A stretch of DNA of 64,000 nt from Symsagittifera roscoffensis (lineage: Eukaryota > Xenacoelomorpha > Acoela > Convolutidae): positions 46,327,785-46,391,784 of the forward strand of contig NC_087068.1 in NCBI RefSeq assembly GCF_963678635.1. Reading direction: 5' to 3'. Below the pieces are notes generated by a model. The model was not told the origin of the DNA. It saw nothing but the letters and a program-made list of their open reading frames with translations, and made no database searches. Below, piece after piece: positions 1 through 10,499 of this stretch; the stretch's first letter is position 1; every line of letters starts with the position of its first letter. A program made the translations under genes and the position numbers.

Positions 1-1264
1 GACCTTTTGAGTCCTGTTTTGGGTGCTGAAGGGTAGTGAAGCCTGAAGGGTGAGGGGGTGCAGGTTCGAAACTGAAGTCAGTCGCTGCTGTCACGGTTCC
101 TGGAGTTGATCCGCTGGGCGACGAAGTTAAGTTGAATGAAGAGTTGGAGCTGAGTCGCTTGCTCAGCTGAAAATTGATCAATCGTGCTGATGCTTTGAAA
201 TCATTTTTGTCAAAATGGCGTTTTAATTCTGAATGATACAGTGCTGATTTAAATTATCCGGACAAAACGAACAAAATTTGAATTTTGAAACGCGTTTTTC
301 TCAAGTTGGGTTAAGATAAGACAAAAAATGAAGAGAACAAAAATTGCTTAGATTTTCACAGAATTAATATGGTGCAATTTTTTCTCCGAAATTCTCAACA
401 AAAATTTTACCCCAAAAATGGGTCATTTTGGTTTTTTTTTCACTTAATCAAGAATTACGCTGAAACTATTTTGTTAATTGAGGAAAAACACTTCACAAGA
501 AGCCTCTTACACAGCCCAACAAAGTTTAAGCAGGGTTAAATCTCCATAAACCTGTATGAGAAAGAAAAAATTACTTGATAGTCAATAAATGTGATTTTTA
601 CTATATAAAACCCAGAATTTTTGCTTAATAACAAGTTTTAAAGAATTTGCGCAAGTTTTTGGAGATAAAACCCTTCTTAAAGTTTGTTGGGCTAGGTAAG
701 GGGCTCACTTTGATATAATTATATTTGTGATCAACACATGATATTTTTGGCGTAATTTTTGATTAACTAAGATAAGCCAAAATGACCCATTTTTGGGGTA
801 AAATTTTGGGCCCGAATTTCGCAAAACAAATTAGATCATATTAATTCTGCTAAAACTTTAAGCAAGTTTTTTCTTCATAAGTTTTCACTAAAACTCGACC
901 CAATTTGAGAAAAACGGGTTTTAAATTTCAAGTTTAACGCGTTTTGTCCGGTTAATTTAAATCAGCACTGTACAATAACAGTTGCTTTGCAATCAAGATA
1001 TTTCAACTATAATGAAAAAATCAGTTGGTACAAAAGTTTTTTTTGGAAAAGTAAGAAAGTTTGAATTAAATACTAATATCCTAACTTCAAAAACTATGTT
1101 CACTTTTCTGATCAAATTCAGCAAAAAATAATTTAGTTTCACAGTTAAATTTAAAAAAAAACGACTTTTAGTGTCTGTACCTTTGCGAAGGTGCGTCTAG
1201 GCGTCAGAGGAGCTGCACCTCCCGAGGGCGAATCGCCCACTCCTCTACTCTCTTCTTGGCCCAT
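1..1264 (-). CDS. 5' part of an unidentified gene, two exons, N-myristoylation-type start (runs off left edge)
   Basis: Two exons can be read. Exon 1 is 1264-1181 (84 nt, 28 codons) and starts MGQEESRG; it ends AAAG|gtacag. Exon 2 starts at 166 after a ttttcag acceptor, is open for 55 codons and leaves the window at base 1. Both junctions are phase 0, so they join without a break. The second exon is rich in Ser, Thr and Pro (SSNSSFNLTSSPSGSTPG), which suggests a disordered region. MGQEES fits the myristoylation consensus (Gly2, Ser6), so the product may be attached to membranes by its N-terminus; this is inference. The two other frames of exon 2 contain stops. The 1,014-nt intron contains an inverted-repeat transposon. 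I do not recognise the family. The gene lies downstream of LIX1 in the same orientation. Confidence 0.5.
237..972. mobile_element. Foldback MITE, Tc1/mariner-like ends, in an intron
   Basis: The element begins TACAGTGCTGATTTAAATTA and ends with its inverse (TAATTTAAATCAGCACTGTA at the right end). The inverted similarity continues inward over both arms (about 360 nt each): for example ccaaaaatgggtcattttgg at about 413 is mirrored at about 780, and the segment around cccaacaaagtttaa at 517 is mirrored near 680. There is no ORF. A terminal CAGTGC flanked by TA on both sides suits a TA-targeting Tc1/mariner-type non-autonomous element. Confidence 0.75.
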
Positions 1265-1994
1265 GTTTAAGAATAGGTTCTAATCTCACTACTTTACAAT
1301 TCCTGCAATATAAGTGTGTGTGCCTGCTTACTTTAAACGGTATAAATTCATGGTTGGGTAAATGCTGGAATTGTGGAACCTTGCGCACACTGGAAAATTC
1401 GAACCGTTCGTACACTGGAACTATGGCAGACTTTTAGCACGTTTATGGTCCGAGTTATCCCACTTTTGGTTTTAGCACGTTTATGCGCCGAGGTTTCCCA
1501 AGTTTGGTTAGCTTTCCCTCTTTGGAACATTCTGAAACGTTCCTGGAAGTTTGAAACTAAAGTTTTGTTTAGACATGCATTAACTTTCGCTTTTGATCTT
1601 AGCGGCCATGATAAATGGTTAAGTCTACTCTTCCTACAAGGTTTAACAAAACTTTGAAATAAGAAGCATTGCATTGGCTTACCATACCCACGCGGTCACT
1701 TACGATACGACTGCACAACTAATGCATCTAGTAGTTTGCATCCTTTTTCAGAAAGTTTTGCTTAAAAACATAAATTTCTATGTTATAGAACAGACGATTT
1801 ATCACAACTATAAAAGAAGATTTACAACTTTAAAACATTATTTAAACAATTTGTCCTTTATTAATTAAAAAGACGTATCAAAAATGAAAGCTCCACTCAG
1901 CTCCTTTTAGAGTGAACATTTGGCGAACTGAGTATATTGTATTAATGCTGCATATGTTAATTGAGGGTTAGTTTGAGTGTATTCAGGGCGTCAA
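1265..1994. other. Spacer between the left-edge gene and LIX1
   Basis: It contains a 3' UTR candidate of LIX1 and the 5' flank of the left-edge gene. Long open frames near 1348-1674 overlap on both strands and show no recognisable domain. The stretch 1370-1530 has a loosely repeated phrase (cgttcgtacactggaac, agcacgtttatgg occurring twice), a weak internal duplication. Nothing else is recognised. Confidence 0.5.
1857..1862 (-). terminator. Candidate polyadenylation signal for LIX1
   Basis: AATAAA on the minus strand about 135 nt past the LIX1 stop codon. It is the nearest canonical hexamer downstream; no transcript evidence is available. Confidence 0.35.
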
Positions 1995-3716
1995 TCACTG
2001 GACCAAATCCAGGGCTGAGATTAAAATAAGACACTTCTCTTTGGCAACCCGGACGTTTTGCTGGTCTTTGGTGGCCTTGAACAACTGGCGTTGACATCTG
2101 GCCAGTTCTAGACAGATCACGCCTGGCTGTTTCTGTTCACGCATACTCCATTCCAAAGTCATGAATTCGGTCAGCTGTTCAACTGGGAGGTGTGTCAAGT
2201 CTCGGGCAATCTAGAAAAGTAAAGTTGGGCTTCAATCAAGTAGTAGATGATAACTATAATCACAACTAAAAAAATCTTTGATATTGTAAATGAAATTTAT
2301 AAAATGTAGGTTTAGGAAAATTCGATAAAAATATGATATATGTTATTTTGTTAAGCGACTTGTTTTTTGAATTTTTTTCAAAATGTTCAGCAAGTTTTCA
2401 TGAGTCATTCATTAAGATATTTCATGAGCAGTTAGGAACACTATTTTGATAGAATCAGTAAAGTAAGTGAAAAGATTTCATAGAGAAGGTTCTAGAATGA
2501 CTCGTCTTGTTCTTGTCTTTGGCTACTATTCTTTCCTTCATTCCCATAGAGAAGTTCTTTACCTGTTGTTTGGTGTAACGCATGGACTTGAGTTTCCTGA
2601 AGGATCCATTCCAGTGCATCAGGTGGAGTTTGAGCAGCATGTGGAACCTTTCAGCTCCTGAGGAGTTGCTCCTCGAACTGCTCAACACATAGGACATGGC
2701 CTCGAAGCTCTCCTCCTTGTCACACTTGATGTTGGACACCTATAGAGATATAGACAGAGAGAATCAAGGACAAGTTTGTATAATGCAACTTGAAGTTATT
2801 TTTAGCCGCTTAGTTATAAAAAAAGTTTAGCTAAGAATTCTAAAATTTGTGGTTTTTGTCATTTAAAGGGCAATAATCATCCTGCTAAAGTTTGTGCAAA
2901 TAAGTAGAGAAAAAACAGTCAAACGTACAAGTTTTATCTTAATGTATACCAAATTAAAAAAATAGTTTTGTAGAAACTAATCAAAACATAACACTCGCCG
3001 ATTGGTTTTGAATGATCTCTTCAAGTGTCGAATCAAAGGACTCATCGTGACCACTGAATTTGTTGTTCACATTGTTGCCCTTTTGGTTCACATTGCTACT
3101 ATTATTTCCATTCTGTTCGTGGAAAATGTGGCCTCCGAACATGGAGTGAATCAACGCAACTCTAGCTGCAAATTGTCTCGAATTAAGAGCATTTCTGCAC
3201 CTTTGTGGGTTTGCGAAACAATGACCGGTGGGTAGGGTCACGAAACTGGTGTAGCCCCCCTGAACGAAGGTGGTCTCGTAAACAATCAGGCCCTGGTAGT
3301 TGTTGGGCTTGCTGGTCCAGAACTGCTCAAGCATGTCCATGTAATCGACTGAAACAGAAATGAAATTATTTGCTATGGAAGCTATCAGGAATAATTAAAA
3401 ATTGTTTTTGTTTTTCTTGTTTATGGAAGCTATCTAAAAATTAGAGATTTGTTTTTCTTGCTAAAAAATGATAGAAATAAACAATAAACCGAACACCCAT
3501 GATTTGAAGAATCTCCATTCTTGATAATTTTTTGAAATCTAAACTTCTTAGATAATTTTTTAATTCTAAAATTCTTTAAAAGAATTAAATTAATGGATTC
3601 AAAGCAAAAATACCTGGTCTGTAAAATATCTGGTTTTTCTCGGAGTCCGAGGGCTGAACTCGGGTCTGTTTCCCTCCAAAGTGTTTGGCAATATTCTTCT
3701 TCATAAACTTCAACAT
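1995..3716 (-). CDS. LIX1: LIX1 / LIX1-like (lowfat) homologue, complete, four exons
   Basis: Coding exons are 3716-3614, 3348-2993, 2739-2563 and 2210-1995; they join in phase to about 283 residues, matching the roughly 280 of vertebrate LIX1. Diagnostic stretches are seen in family order: MLEQFW near residue 40, FVTLPTGHCF, AARVALIHSMFGG, LMHWNGSFRKLK in exon 3, and LEWSMREQKQPGVICLELAR followed by the AKEKCLILISAL tail in exon 4. Exon 1 starts MLKFMKKNIAKHFG. The exon 2 donor is AGT|gttatg (phase 0); an alternative A|gtgtta two bases earlier would break the frame of exon 3. The exon 3 donor is CAG|gtaaag. The family (Drosophila lowfat, vertebrate LIX1/LIX1L) acts in the cytoplasm; lowfat binds Fat and Dachsous, and vertebrate LIX1 has been linked to YAP regulation. 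Copy integrity suggests a working gene. Confidence 0.92.
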
Positions 3717-4739
3717 TTTTTATACGCAGTGTCTTTGTTTAAAAATGTTCTCTCAAAGGTGAAAGAATTATTAAGAAATTAGTTGTCGATCAAGATTGAA
3801 ATCATAAAAAGTTATAAGAAACTTTTAAATCAAATGCAAAAGTCAGAAAGTAAAAAAAAAAGAAACTTGGGAAAGTTATAAGAAACTTTTCAATTTTGAA
3901 ATCAATAGAAGGTTTTGAATACTTTTGAAATAGTTGTAAGATTATGATCGGTAAAAGTTTGAAACACAAGCTAGGGTCTAAAGGGTAGATAATGAAACGA
4001 TTAAAGGTCAATGAATTTTTAGCTTTCGAGTCAAATAATAATTATCCGATTTAAGAATCGAGTACTTATAGTCGGGTGGGGTATAATCCTTGGGAATTAC
4101 GCGGTTGCACTACAGGCGGTCGGGTCTTAACAGTTCAGAGTCTAAAACAGATGTGCACTGAGAATGCGTTCGGATTTTGTCACAGTGTGAAGTGCTAGCT
4201 TTTCACGCCTTAGTCTGCTCTCACGAACAAAATGCGGCCGAAACGATGCAAAACGAGCAGGTATTCTAATTAGACAAATGAACCAGGAAGGTCAGAGTCG
4301 AAATCTTTTCGGTTTTGAGAAATTTTAATTGTCGAAGCAAGCAAAAGCCTGTACATTAGAGAAGCATTAGTTAAGTACTAGATAATTTTCACAAAAATCT
4401 CATAAGCCTAATTCATTTAGATCGAAGTATTGAAACAGAGTTAATGAGTATTGAAAAATACAATTTGTTCACAGGATGTGTTTTGTGAGCTCTTTGTGTT
4501 AGATAAATAAATCCCACAGGACCAGCAGAGCGTCGAGGAGTAAGGGGGGACTGCATCATCGCTTCGATTCGAATTCCATTTTTTTTCCCAAAAGACCCTC
4601 CGAAGGTTCTATTAGAGATTCCCCTTTTAACTGTTCCTCCTTTTGCAATGGAGCGTATTTATTACTAGGTACAAATTTTGCTTATGTTTAACCGTTGAAT
4701 TAATTTTTATGGGGTGGCAATTCGTAACTGGGTACCGCA
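3717..4739. other. 5' flank of LIX1
   Basis: AT-rich non-coding sequence. The promoter and any untranslated first exon of LIX1 should lie here, but no convincing TATA box, initiator or splice pair could be singled out. No repeat family of the window is recognised in it. Confidence 0.5.
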
Positions 4740-5480
4740 GGGGGGAATAGTTAGAGAGATCCCTATTTCCCGACATTTTTGATCGACCGCCTCAAAAATT
4801 GTTTCAAATTATTTCAAAATTATTTCAACTTCTGAAACGCGCCATTATACACTAACTTCGACTGTTGAGCACGAGACAAATATAAACGCAAGATTTTGGT
4901 CTAAACCTTCAAAAAGGGCCAAAAAAGCAATTTTGTTCCATAATGATTTCTCAAGCCGCCAATGTACACCAACTTTGACGAAGGAGCGCCGATTAAAAAA
5001 CTCAGTTTTGGCTTAAACAATTTTCGCAAATTGTTATTGTCTACCAAAAGTTACGTGCAGTGTGGAACGTATTGCAATATATTAGGGATGGATCTAAAAT
5101 GTTCTCAGAAAAAGTATCAAAAAAATTTGCCGAATTTTTTTAACGTTGACTAAATTGATTTTCCGAGCTGTCCCAAAGCTCTAAAAAGACCTGTTTGGCC
5201 AAATTTCCTGCGCCACGGGCAAAATTTTGAAAAAAAGGTCACACAAAGGCGCTTTAGGCACTTTTTTTGAAAATTTTGACAGAAAAATTGCGTTTTTTCG
5301 GCGCGCGCTTCCCCCTCAAAATTAATAACTTTTAGGGTCCGTCAGACAAAAATGGATATCTCAAAATAGGACAAAGGGGGGAGCCTCTGGGTCGGTAGGG
5401 GGTCGAATCCCTGAAAAGAAATCGTCCGACACAAACCGCCCCCCCAAATATCTGTTGTTATATATGGATGTTCTCGAGCA
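4740..5480. repeat. Copies of the GGGGCGGAT transposon family, opposed orientations
   Basis: The part 4830-5150 reads like the minus-sense version (cgccattatacactaacttc, later aaaagggcc), and 5150-5480 reads in plus sense: agctctaaaaagacctgtttgg, tgcgccacgggcaaaatttt, ttcggcgcgcgcttccccct, atggatatctcaaaatagga. The same phrases recur at 6530, 21967, 44535, 47615 and 52650. ORFs across it are chance frames of the repeat. Confidence 0.65.
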
Positions 5481-6529
5481 GAACTCAGGAAAAAAATCTT
5501 GCCGCACCAAAAAGGTCCAAACAGAATTTCGAACAATTTTGCTGACCTTTTATAAAAGTACAAAATTGATTTTTCAGAGCTCTGCCTTGTAATGACCTTA
5601 TATAGCAAAATTTTCTACGCTTGGGAAAACCTTCTGCGCTAATGGTATATTTTGCAGAATGAACCGGATGTAATAAATCAGCGAGATTGGTCTCATCGGA
5701 CTGAAAGAGAAGAGAAACAGTAATGACAGACCAATTCGAATTAGAATAGAACCTACTAAAAACCCCCACACTTAAATTAGGAGACTGTCACATGGCATCC
5801 TGCATTTGGTTTTTTGCCACAGCTCAAAACTTTGTTTTTTTTCCGAACCGCACATCATCGTTGAAACACGGGAGTTTGATATTTAAAAAAAATGACGTGA
5901 AAAATTGCATAAAAAACTGCTCCTTAAGAAGACTTTGTACTCGAATGTTTTTTCGTGTTTTTCAACTTTTTAATTGCCCAAGCAAAATCAGATGCCACAA
6001 AAAATCGTCAGAAGTGGCCGAGTGATATTTCATATTAAAGCCACTGCAGTCGTGATTCGAGCACTTTTAAGAATATTCTCAAAAACTACGCACGCGGTGT
6101 AGAAAAAACCGGATTAATTTTTTTAAAGTTTTTTTTACTAATTTTTAGATAAAAGAGCGAGCGGGCAGACTTATAATACGCAAGCAATGCCAAACTTAGC
6201 CTTCTTGACAAAAAAATCCGTAGAAAAAAGGAAGAAATCTAAAAAAAAATTGTGGAAATTATTTTTTACAACTAAAATTTCGTTGTTATGGGTTGTTACC
6301 CATGGAGCGCTTTTTTTCATATTTCCTAAATCGTTTCCAAACAAGTGCTTGAGTCGCAGCTATAGTTCTGAATTTGCTTTTGAGTTAAAAAGATATCGAG
6401 GCGATTCAAAAATAATCAAGATAGAAATCAAAACACTATTTTACACGAATTCAGATTTTTTCGCTTGTTGAGGTAGAAAGATTTTGGGGAATGTTTTCAA
6501 GTTAACAAAACTTGCAAAATTTATTTTGT
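5481..6529. other. AT-rich spacer between two repeat copies
   Basis: Short open frames occur on both strands (for example 6187-6471) but are Lys/Phe-rich and lack domain signatures, as expected from A/T runs. It may be the interior of a larger composite element bounded by the opposed repeat copies at 5150-5480 and 6530-6745. Confidence 0.4.
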
Positions 6530-6745
6530 GGGGACGCGCGCGCCAAAAAAATGCAAATTTTTGGTTAAAACGCTTTTTTGGCCTGTTTTTTTTTTCAACA
6601 TTTTGCCTGCGGCGCAGAAAGTTGACCTAAACAAGGCCTTTTTTCAGCTTTGGGAGGGCTCCGAAAATCAGTTTAGTCAACCTGAAAATCCGTCCCCCTT
6701 CCAGGAAAATTCTATCCGTCCCTGTTTTGAAAGCAAAAGTCCTAG
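6530..6745 (-). repeat. GGGGCGGAT-family copy, minus orientation
   Basis: Read on the minus strand it begins cagggacggatagaattttc and then follows the family: a tract like gactaaactgattttcggag, cctcccaaagctg, ctgcgccgcaggcaaaat. The terminal cagggacggat matches the caggggcggat terminus of the copy at 21967. Confidence 0.6.
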
Positions 6746-6799
6746 CCAGGTCCTAAGAATGACAAATCTGAGAAACAATCTGAGAAATAAAAACGACCG

Positions 6800-7670
6800 G
6801 AGGTAGTTATTTTTCATCCAGATAGTTGAACTCAACAACCAAGTGAAAGAAATATGAGTATTCCTGAATTGGAGCAAATAACCGCGTTTGAGCAACTCAA
6901 TTGTTTTAGAACTAACTGTTTGTGGCAATTGTTACAGTAATTTACAGAGGTCAAATAAAATTATTGTCTCTAAGTTTATTGATTTAAAAATACGAATAAA
7001 AAACTGACTTCTGGATATCTTAGAATATCTTACTGTTGCGCAGTCAAATTAGCCGAATCAAAAAGTTACCTTATCCTTCTGATCTAACCACGCTGTCAAA
7101 GCTCCTACAATCTGGACCAAATGGATCGATCATTTCCAATTGGCGATCACCGCAAAAGATATCGTATGTTTTGTTAATTTAGAGAAGTCAGAGGGCCCAC
7201 AAACTCAAAAGCCAATTCTCGAGCAAGTCTCAGGTGAGGAAATAGAAAAAACAAAAATTAGCATGGAAAAAAGAAACAAAAACACAATGGAGGAGTCAGG
7301 AACAGCTGACAAAAAATATGTCACCATGAGAAGAAGAAATTCAATGGATTGCGGAGAACAGAAACTGATAAGAAAATACGCTCCATTTTGATCCTGACTC
7401 TGGGGAATGAAGCGAAGTAGGGTTGTACCCTGCATACGTTAGGTTCAAAATTAAGCAAGTTTTAAAAGAACGATGGGCTATTCTGAGCACAGCTCTCAAC
7501 AAACCTCCCAACACAATTTTTGAGAGTCACAAACTTCTGATCAAAAAGCAAAAAGACCAGAAAATTTGTTAATTTTTTGGTAGCTCGAACACATTTAGCG
7601 AGCACATGCAATATCATGAAAAGACTCGAAGCAGACTGGATTGGGGCGCGTAAGTCAGTCTACGTCGACC
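6800..7670 (+). repeat. Gag-like repeat, copy A
   Basis: This segment and 9003-10190 share at least four blocks in the same order: ggtagtta..ttttcatc; a middle with tatccttctg and ttccaattggcgatcac; a block cacagctct..acaaacctcccaacac; and a block agcgagc followed by agactggattgg. The plus strand can be read as WTKWIDHFQLAITAKD near 7110-7160 and ALNKPPNTIFESHK near 7490. The spaced W..W...F and later charged helix resemble Gypsy/BEL-type gag polypeptides; this is inference. The frame is interrupted, so it is not a working gene. Confidence 0.45.
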
Positions 7671-7965
7671 ATCAGTTTATCGTCAGGCTTGTTTCTAATT
7701 TTTTTAATCAGTCTATGAATGTTGAGTAGAATTGGGTCCAAAATAATGTCTTTTCACAACAATCTGTCTCCGGGAACAAAATTGGTCCTCATACCCGTAG
7801 TTAGCCTTGAATCCAGCTTGGTTCTCTTTCGTAGTTCTCCGGTAATATCGTACAACCCAGCTGTAGGGTACTATTGCAAATTTTGAAAATAACTGCTAGA
7901 ATGAAAAAACGTAATTGACTATTCTTGATCCCAATTAGGATCAAATGGTGGCGGTTCGTTGATAG

Positions 7966-8201
7966 CCCGCACTGATAAAAAAGGATTTCGATCGATTTTA
8001 GTATGAAAAAAAATGCAGATTAGATTGAAATCGATTTAAGTTGTGAAAAAGTAAGTTAATCAAAACAAAAAATTCAGATCGATTTGGATCAATTTTTTTT
8101 CACTTCTTTTTTTCCATGTACATGGTTACTCGATTTGGATTGATTTAAAATCGATTTAAAATCAATTTAAATTGACCGGAAACCATTTCTGTCAGTGCGG
8201 G
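7966..8201. mobile_element. MITE with CCCGCACTGA inverted ends and TAG target duplication
   Basis: Left end CCCGCACTGATAAAAAAGG; right end reads CCCGCACTGACAGAAATGG on the minus strand. TAG flanks both sides (7963-7965 and 8202-8204). The inside is built of repeated atcgattt/aaatcgatt motifs and has no ORF. A 3-bp duplication and a terminal CACTG are reminiscent of CACTA-type transposons. Confidence 0.7.
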
Positions 8202-8204
8202 TAG

Positions 8205-9002
8205 CTTATCAAAATGATTAGCAGACTCCTCCAGTTTGTCATGCGCGTCTTTCGCCGTGGTGCTTTCGGCTCTGTCTAATGTTAGAGCTCTCTTTTGCTG
8301 TTCACCTCATATTTCTATTGCCTTCTTGAAAACTTTTCTAGCGTCTTTGCTTTTTTCATATTATTGAGCTGTGAGTTCAGTTAATTGTTTTTTTTTTGTT
8401 TCGGAGCTTTAAAAACGAAGCATTAGCTCAATTACATTGTAGTTGTTTGCGCACTGCAATAACCCTCTGCATTGCAATAACCTTTGTTTGCATTGCAATA
8501 ACCTTCTGCCCAGTAGGAAGGAAAAAACTCGTGGCTCATTATGTTTTTTTTTCTAGAACTTTATCGCTCTGAGATACTTTTTGCTGCCCGATTAATGGCT
8601 CATTCATTTTTTTCGATGGATGCTTAACAAAATAGGTATCCAATAACTATCTCCTGCTTTGTGTTTTTTTTTCATACTTTCAACTGCTTTAGCTTGGCGA
8701 CAACAATTCTGTTATCTGATTTTCAGGATAATCCATCTAAAAGTGCCCATACATGCTTTACAAAGCTGCACCTTCTGCGATTCACAAAAATGTAGTGCAT
8801 TTGATTTCTTGTCCTTTTATCAATTAACGTCGAAGTGTTTAGACTGCAATTATTTTTTAAATTGGGGTACTTGAAGCGAGATTACAGTGACGCCAGCCTA
8901 TTCCCATTGTCATTTTTAAAACATTTTTTGAAATTTCCGACGCGCTCCATATTTTTGGAGGCACACGTATTCGCCAGGTTCCGAGAGCAAAAGATGCTCG
9001 GA
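8205..9002. other. Spacer with a short GCATTGCAATAACC tandem
   Basis: Between about 8452 and 8512 the motif gcattgcaataacc occurs three times (first copy gcactgcaataacc). Otherwise AT-rich and without a recognised gene. Confidence 0.45.
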
Positions 9003-10190
9003 GGTAGTTAAGTTTTCATCTAGATTTTTAGCCCAACTGCCAAATGAAAAAAGTACGTTTTTTGAGTTGGAGCAAAATAAGGCGTTTAGGTAACGCCTTT
9101 GTGTTGGAACTATCTGTTTGAGACAAATTCTTCAGTGCTCACAGGTCAACTGATTACTGGTTTGGAATTACGGAATTACAAAAATGGTATAAGATATCAT
9201 GTTTTTACAGAATTTACTTGATAGTTTTAATATTCGTTTTCTATCTTTTTCATTTTAGGTGACAAGTGGAATTTTTTAGATGCCTGCGGGTTTAGTTCTG
9301 AGCTTCGTAAAGTTCTCAAAATGCTCACTTTTCAGTAGAGTCAGAGAACAGACCTTTAAATTCCATTCTCGAACGTCGTTTTATTCTTTTTATTGTTTCG
9401 TACACACGAGCACGTTGCTAGTAGTACAATAAGATAATTTTACAATGAGCAATCACATAAACAGAACCAACGGGGAATCCTATCCTTCTGGTCTGCCTTA
9501 TAGTCAAACCTCCCAAAAGTTTGATCTCATGCACGATCAATTCCAATTGGCAATCACAGCGAAAGAAAGCAATGCTATTAGGAAGAAGAAATAGCTATTG
9601 GGAGCAAAGGTGAAGTGGTTAAGTCTACTTCTCTCAATCGAAAGGTCGGATGTTCGAGGCCCACCATGATCCGTGCTCGTTGCTTGAGGGTGAGGCAACA
9701 TTACTTAGCCCAGAAACATAACCAAAAAAATTGCATGTAGTTCTTAAGCAGGGGCACAACAGCGGTTCGCCGTGATGAGCTGTACAGCTCGTATATTGGT
9801 CCTATCCCTCGTGGATAAATGGTCTTAAATATCTTAAAAATAACTACAGCTAGCAGGGGAAAATCAAAAAGAAACTCAATGAAGGCATGGGAAGCAGCTG
9901 AGGAATTACGCAAAAAAGAAGAAAAGAACGATTTCAATAGGACGCGAAAAAAAAGGTGATAAAAAATAACACTTTTTTTACCTGGCTCTGTGGAATACAT
10001 GATAACAAATACATGTGGGGTCGTTTGAGCACAGCTCTCTACAAACCTCCCAACACAACTTTTGACAGATAAAACTTCCTGACCAGAAAACTAAAAGACA
10101 GAAAAATTTTGGAAAATTTTGGGTAGATCTTGCAGATTTAGCGAGCTCATTCAATTTCAGCAAAACAGAGGCAGCAGATTGGACTGGAGA
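9003..10190 (+). repeat. Gag-like repeat, copy B, with tRNA-like insertion
   Basis: Second copy of the segment at 6800-7670, with the same block order but longer, partly because a tRNA-like sequence lies inside it. The shared reading frame gives DQFQLAITAKE near 9535-9570, matching DHFQLAITAKD in copy A. Later blocks agcacagctctctacaaacc and agcgagctcattcaa match copy A. Broken by stops. Confidence 0.45.
9608..9692 (+). repeat. tRNA-derived SINE-like sequence
   Basis: The stretch ggtgaagtggttaagtctac resembles a Pol III A box, and gtcggatgttcgaggcccacc, about 45 nt further, resembles a B box with T arm. Folding into a complete cloverleaf is not evident, so it is a tRNA relic or SINE head rather than a tRNA gene. 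Confidence 0.45.
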
Positions 10191-10320
10191 AATCTTTATT
10201 TGTAATAACAGAAACATATAGGAAACCGTTTTTTATACGAATAGCCCGACTAAAGCATTAAATCAGACGCTAGTTATCGATACACGACCCGAATCGAGAC
10301 TTTTCACCTAATTTGAAGCA

Positions 10321-10497
10321 AGATTTGAGCGGTTTGAGTGGTTTTTTTAGACGATTGCGCTCAAATTCTTGCTTCAAAATGAGCGGTTTGAGCGGTTTTT
10401 GAACGGTTTTTCTAGATAAACCGTTCAAAAACCGCTCAAACCGCTCATTTTTAAGAAAGAATTTGAGCGCAATCGTCTAAAAAAACCGCTCAAATTA
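10321..10497. repeat. Near-perfect long hairpin
   Basis: The arm 10322-10415 (gatttgagcggtttgagtgg onward) is mirrored by 10418-10496, with the turn at tctaga. The motif gagcggttt recurs several times inside each arm. The sequence before it (cgagacttttcacctaattt) recurs at about 31975, where the hairpin is cut short, so this is a small mobile foldback family. Confidence 0.7.
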
Positions 10498-10499
10498 AG

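Noticed and set aside
1373-1657. 94-codon open frame on the plus strand, overlapped by a 108-codon frame on the minus strand
   Set aside because: Both strands are open in the same segment, no domain is seen, and the text is a loose internal duplication; chance frames.
5342-5769. Two overlapping minus-strand frames of 88 and 94 codons
   Set aside because: They lie in and beside a GGGGCGGAT-family copy and read as composition-driven Phe/Lys text.
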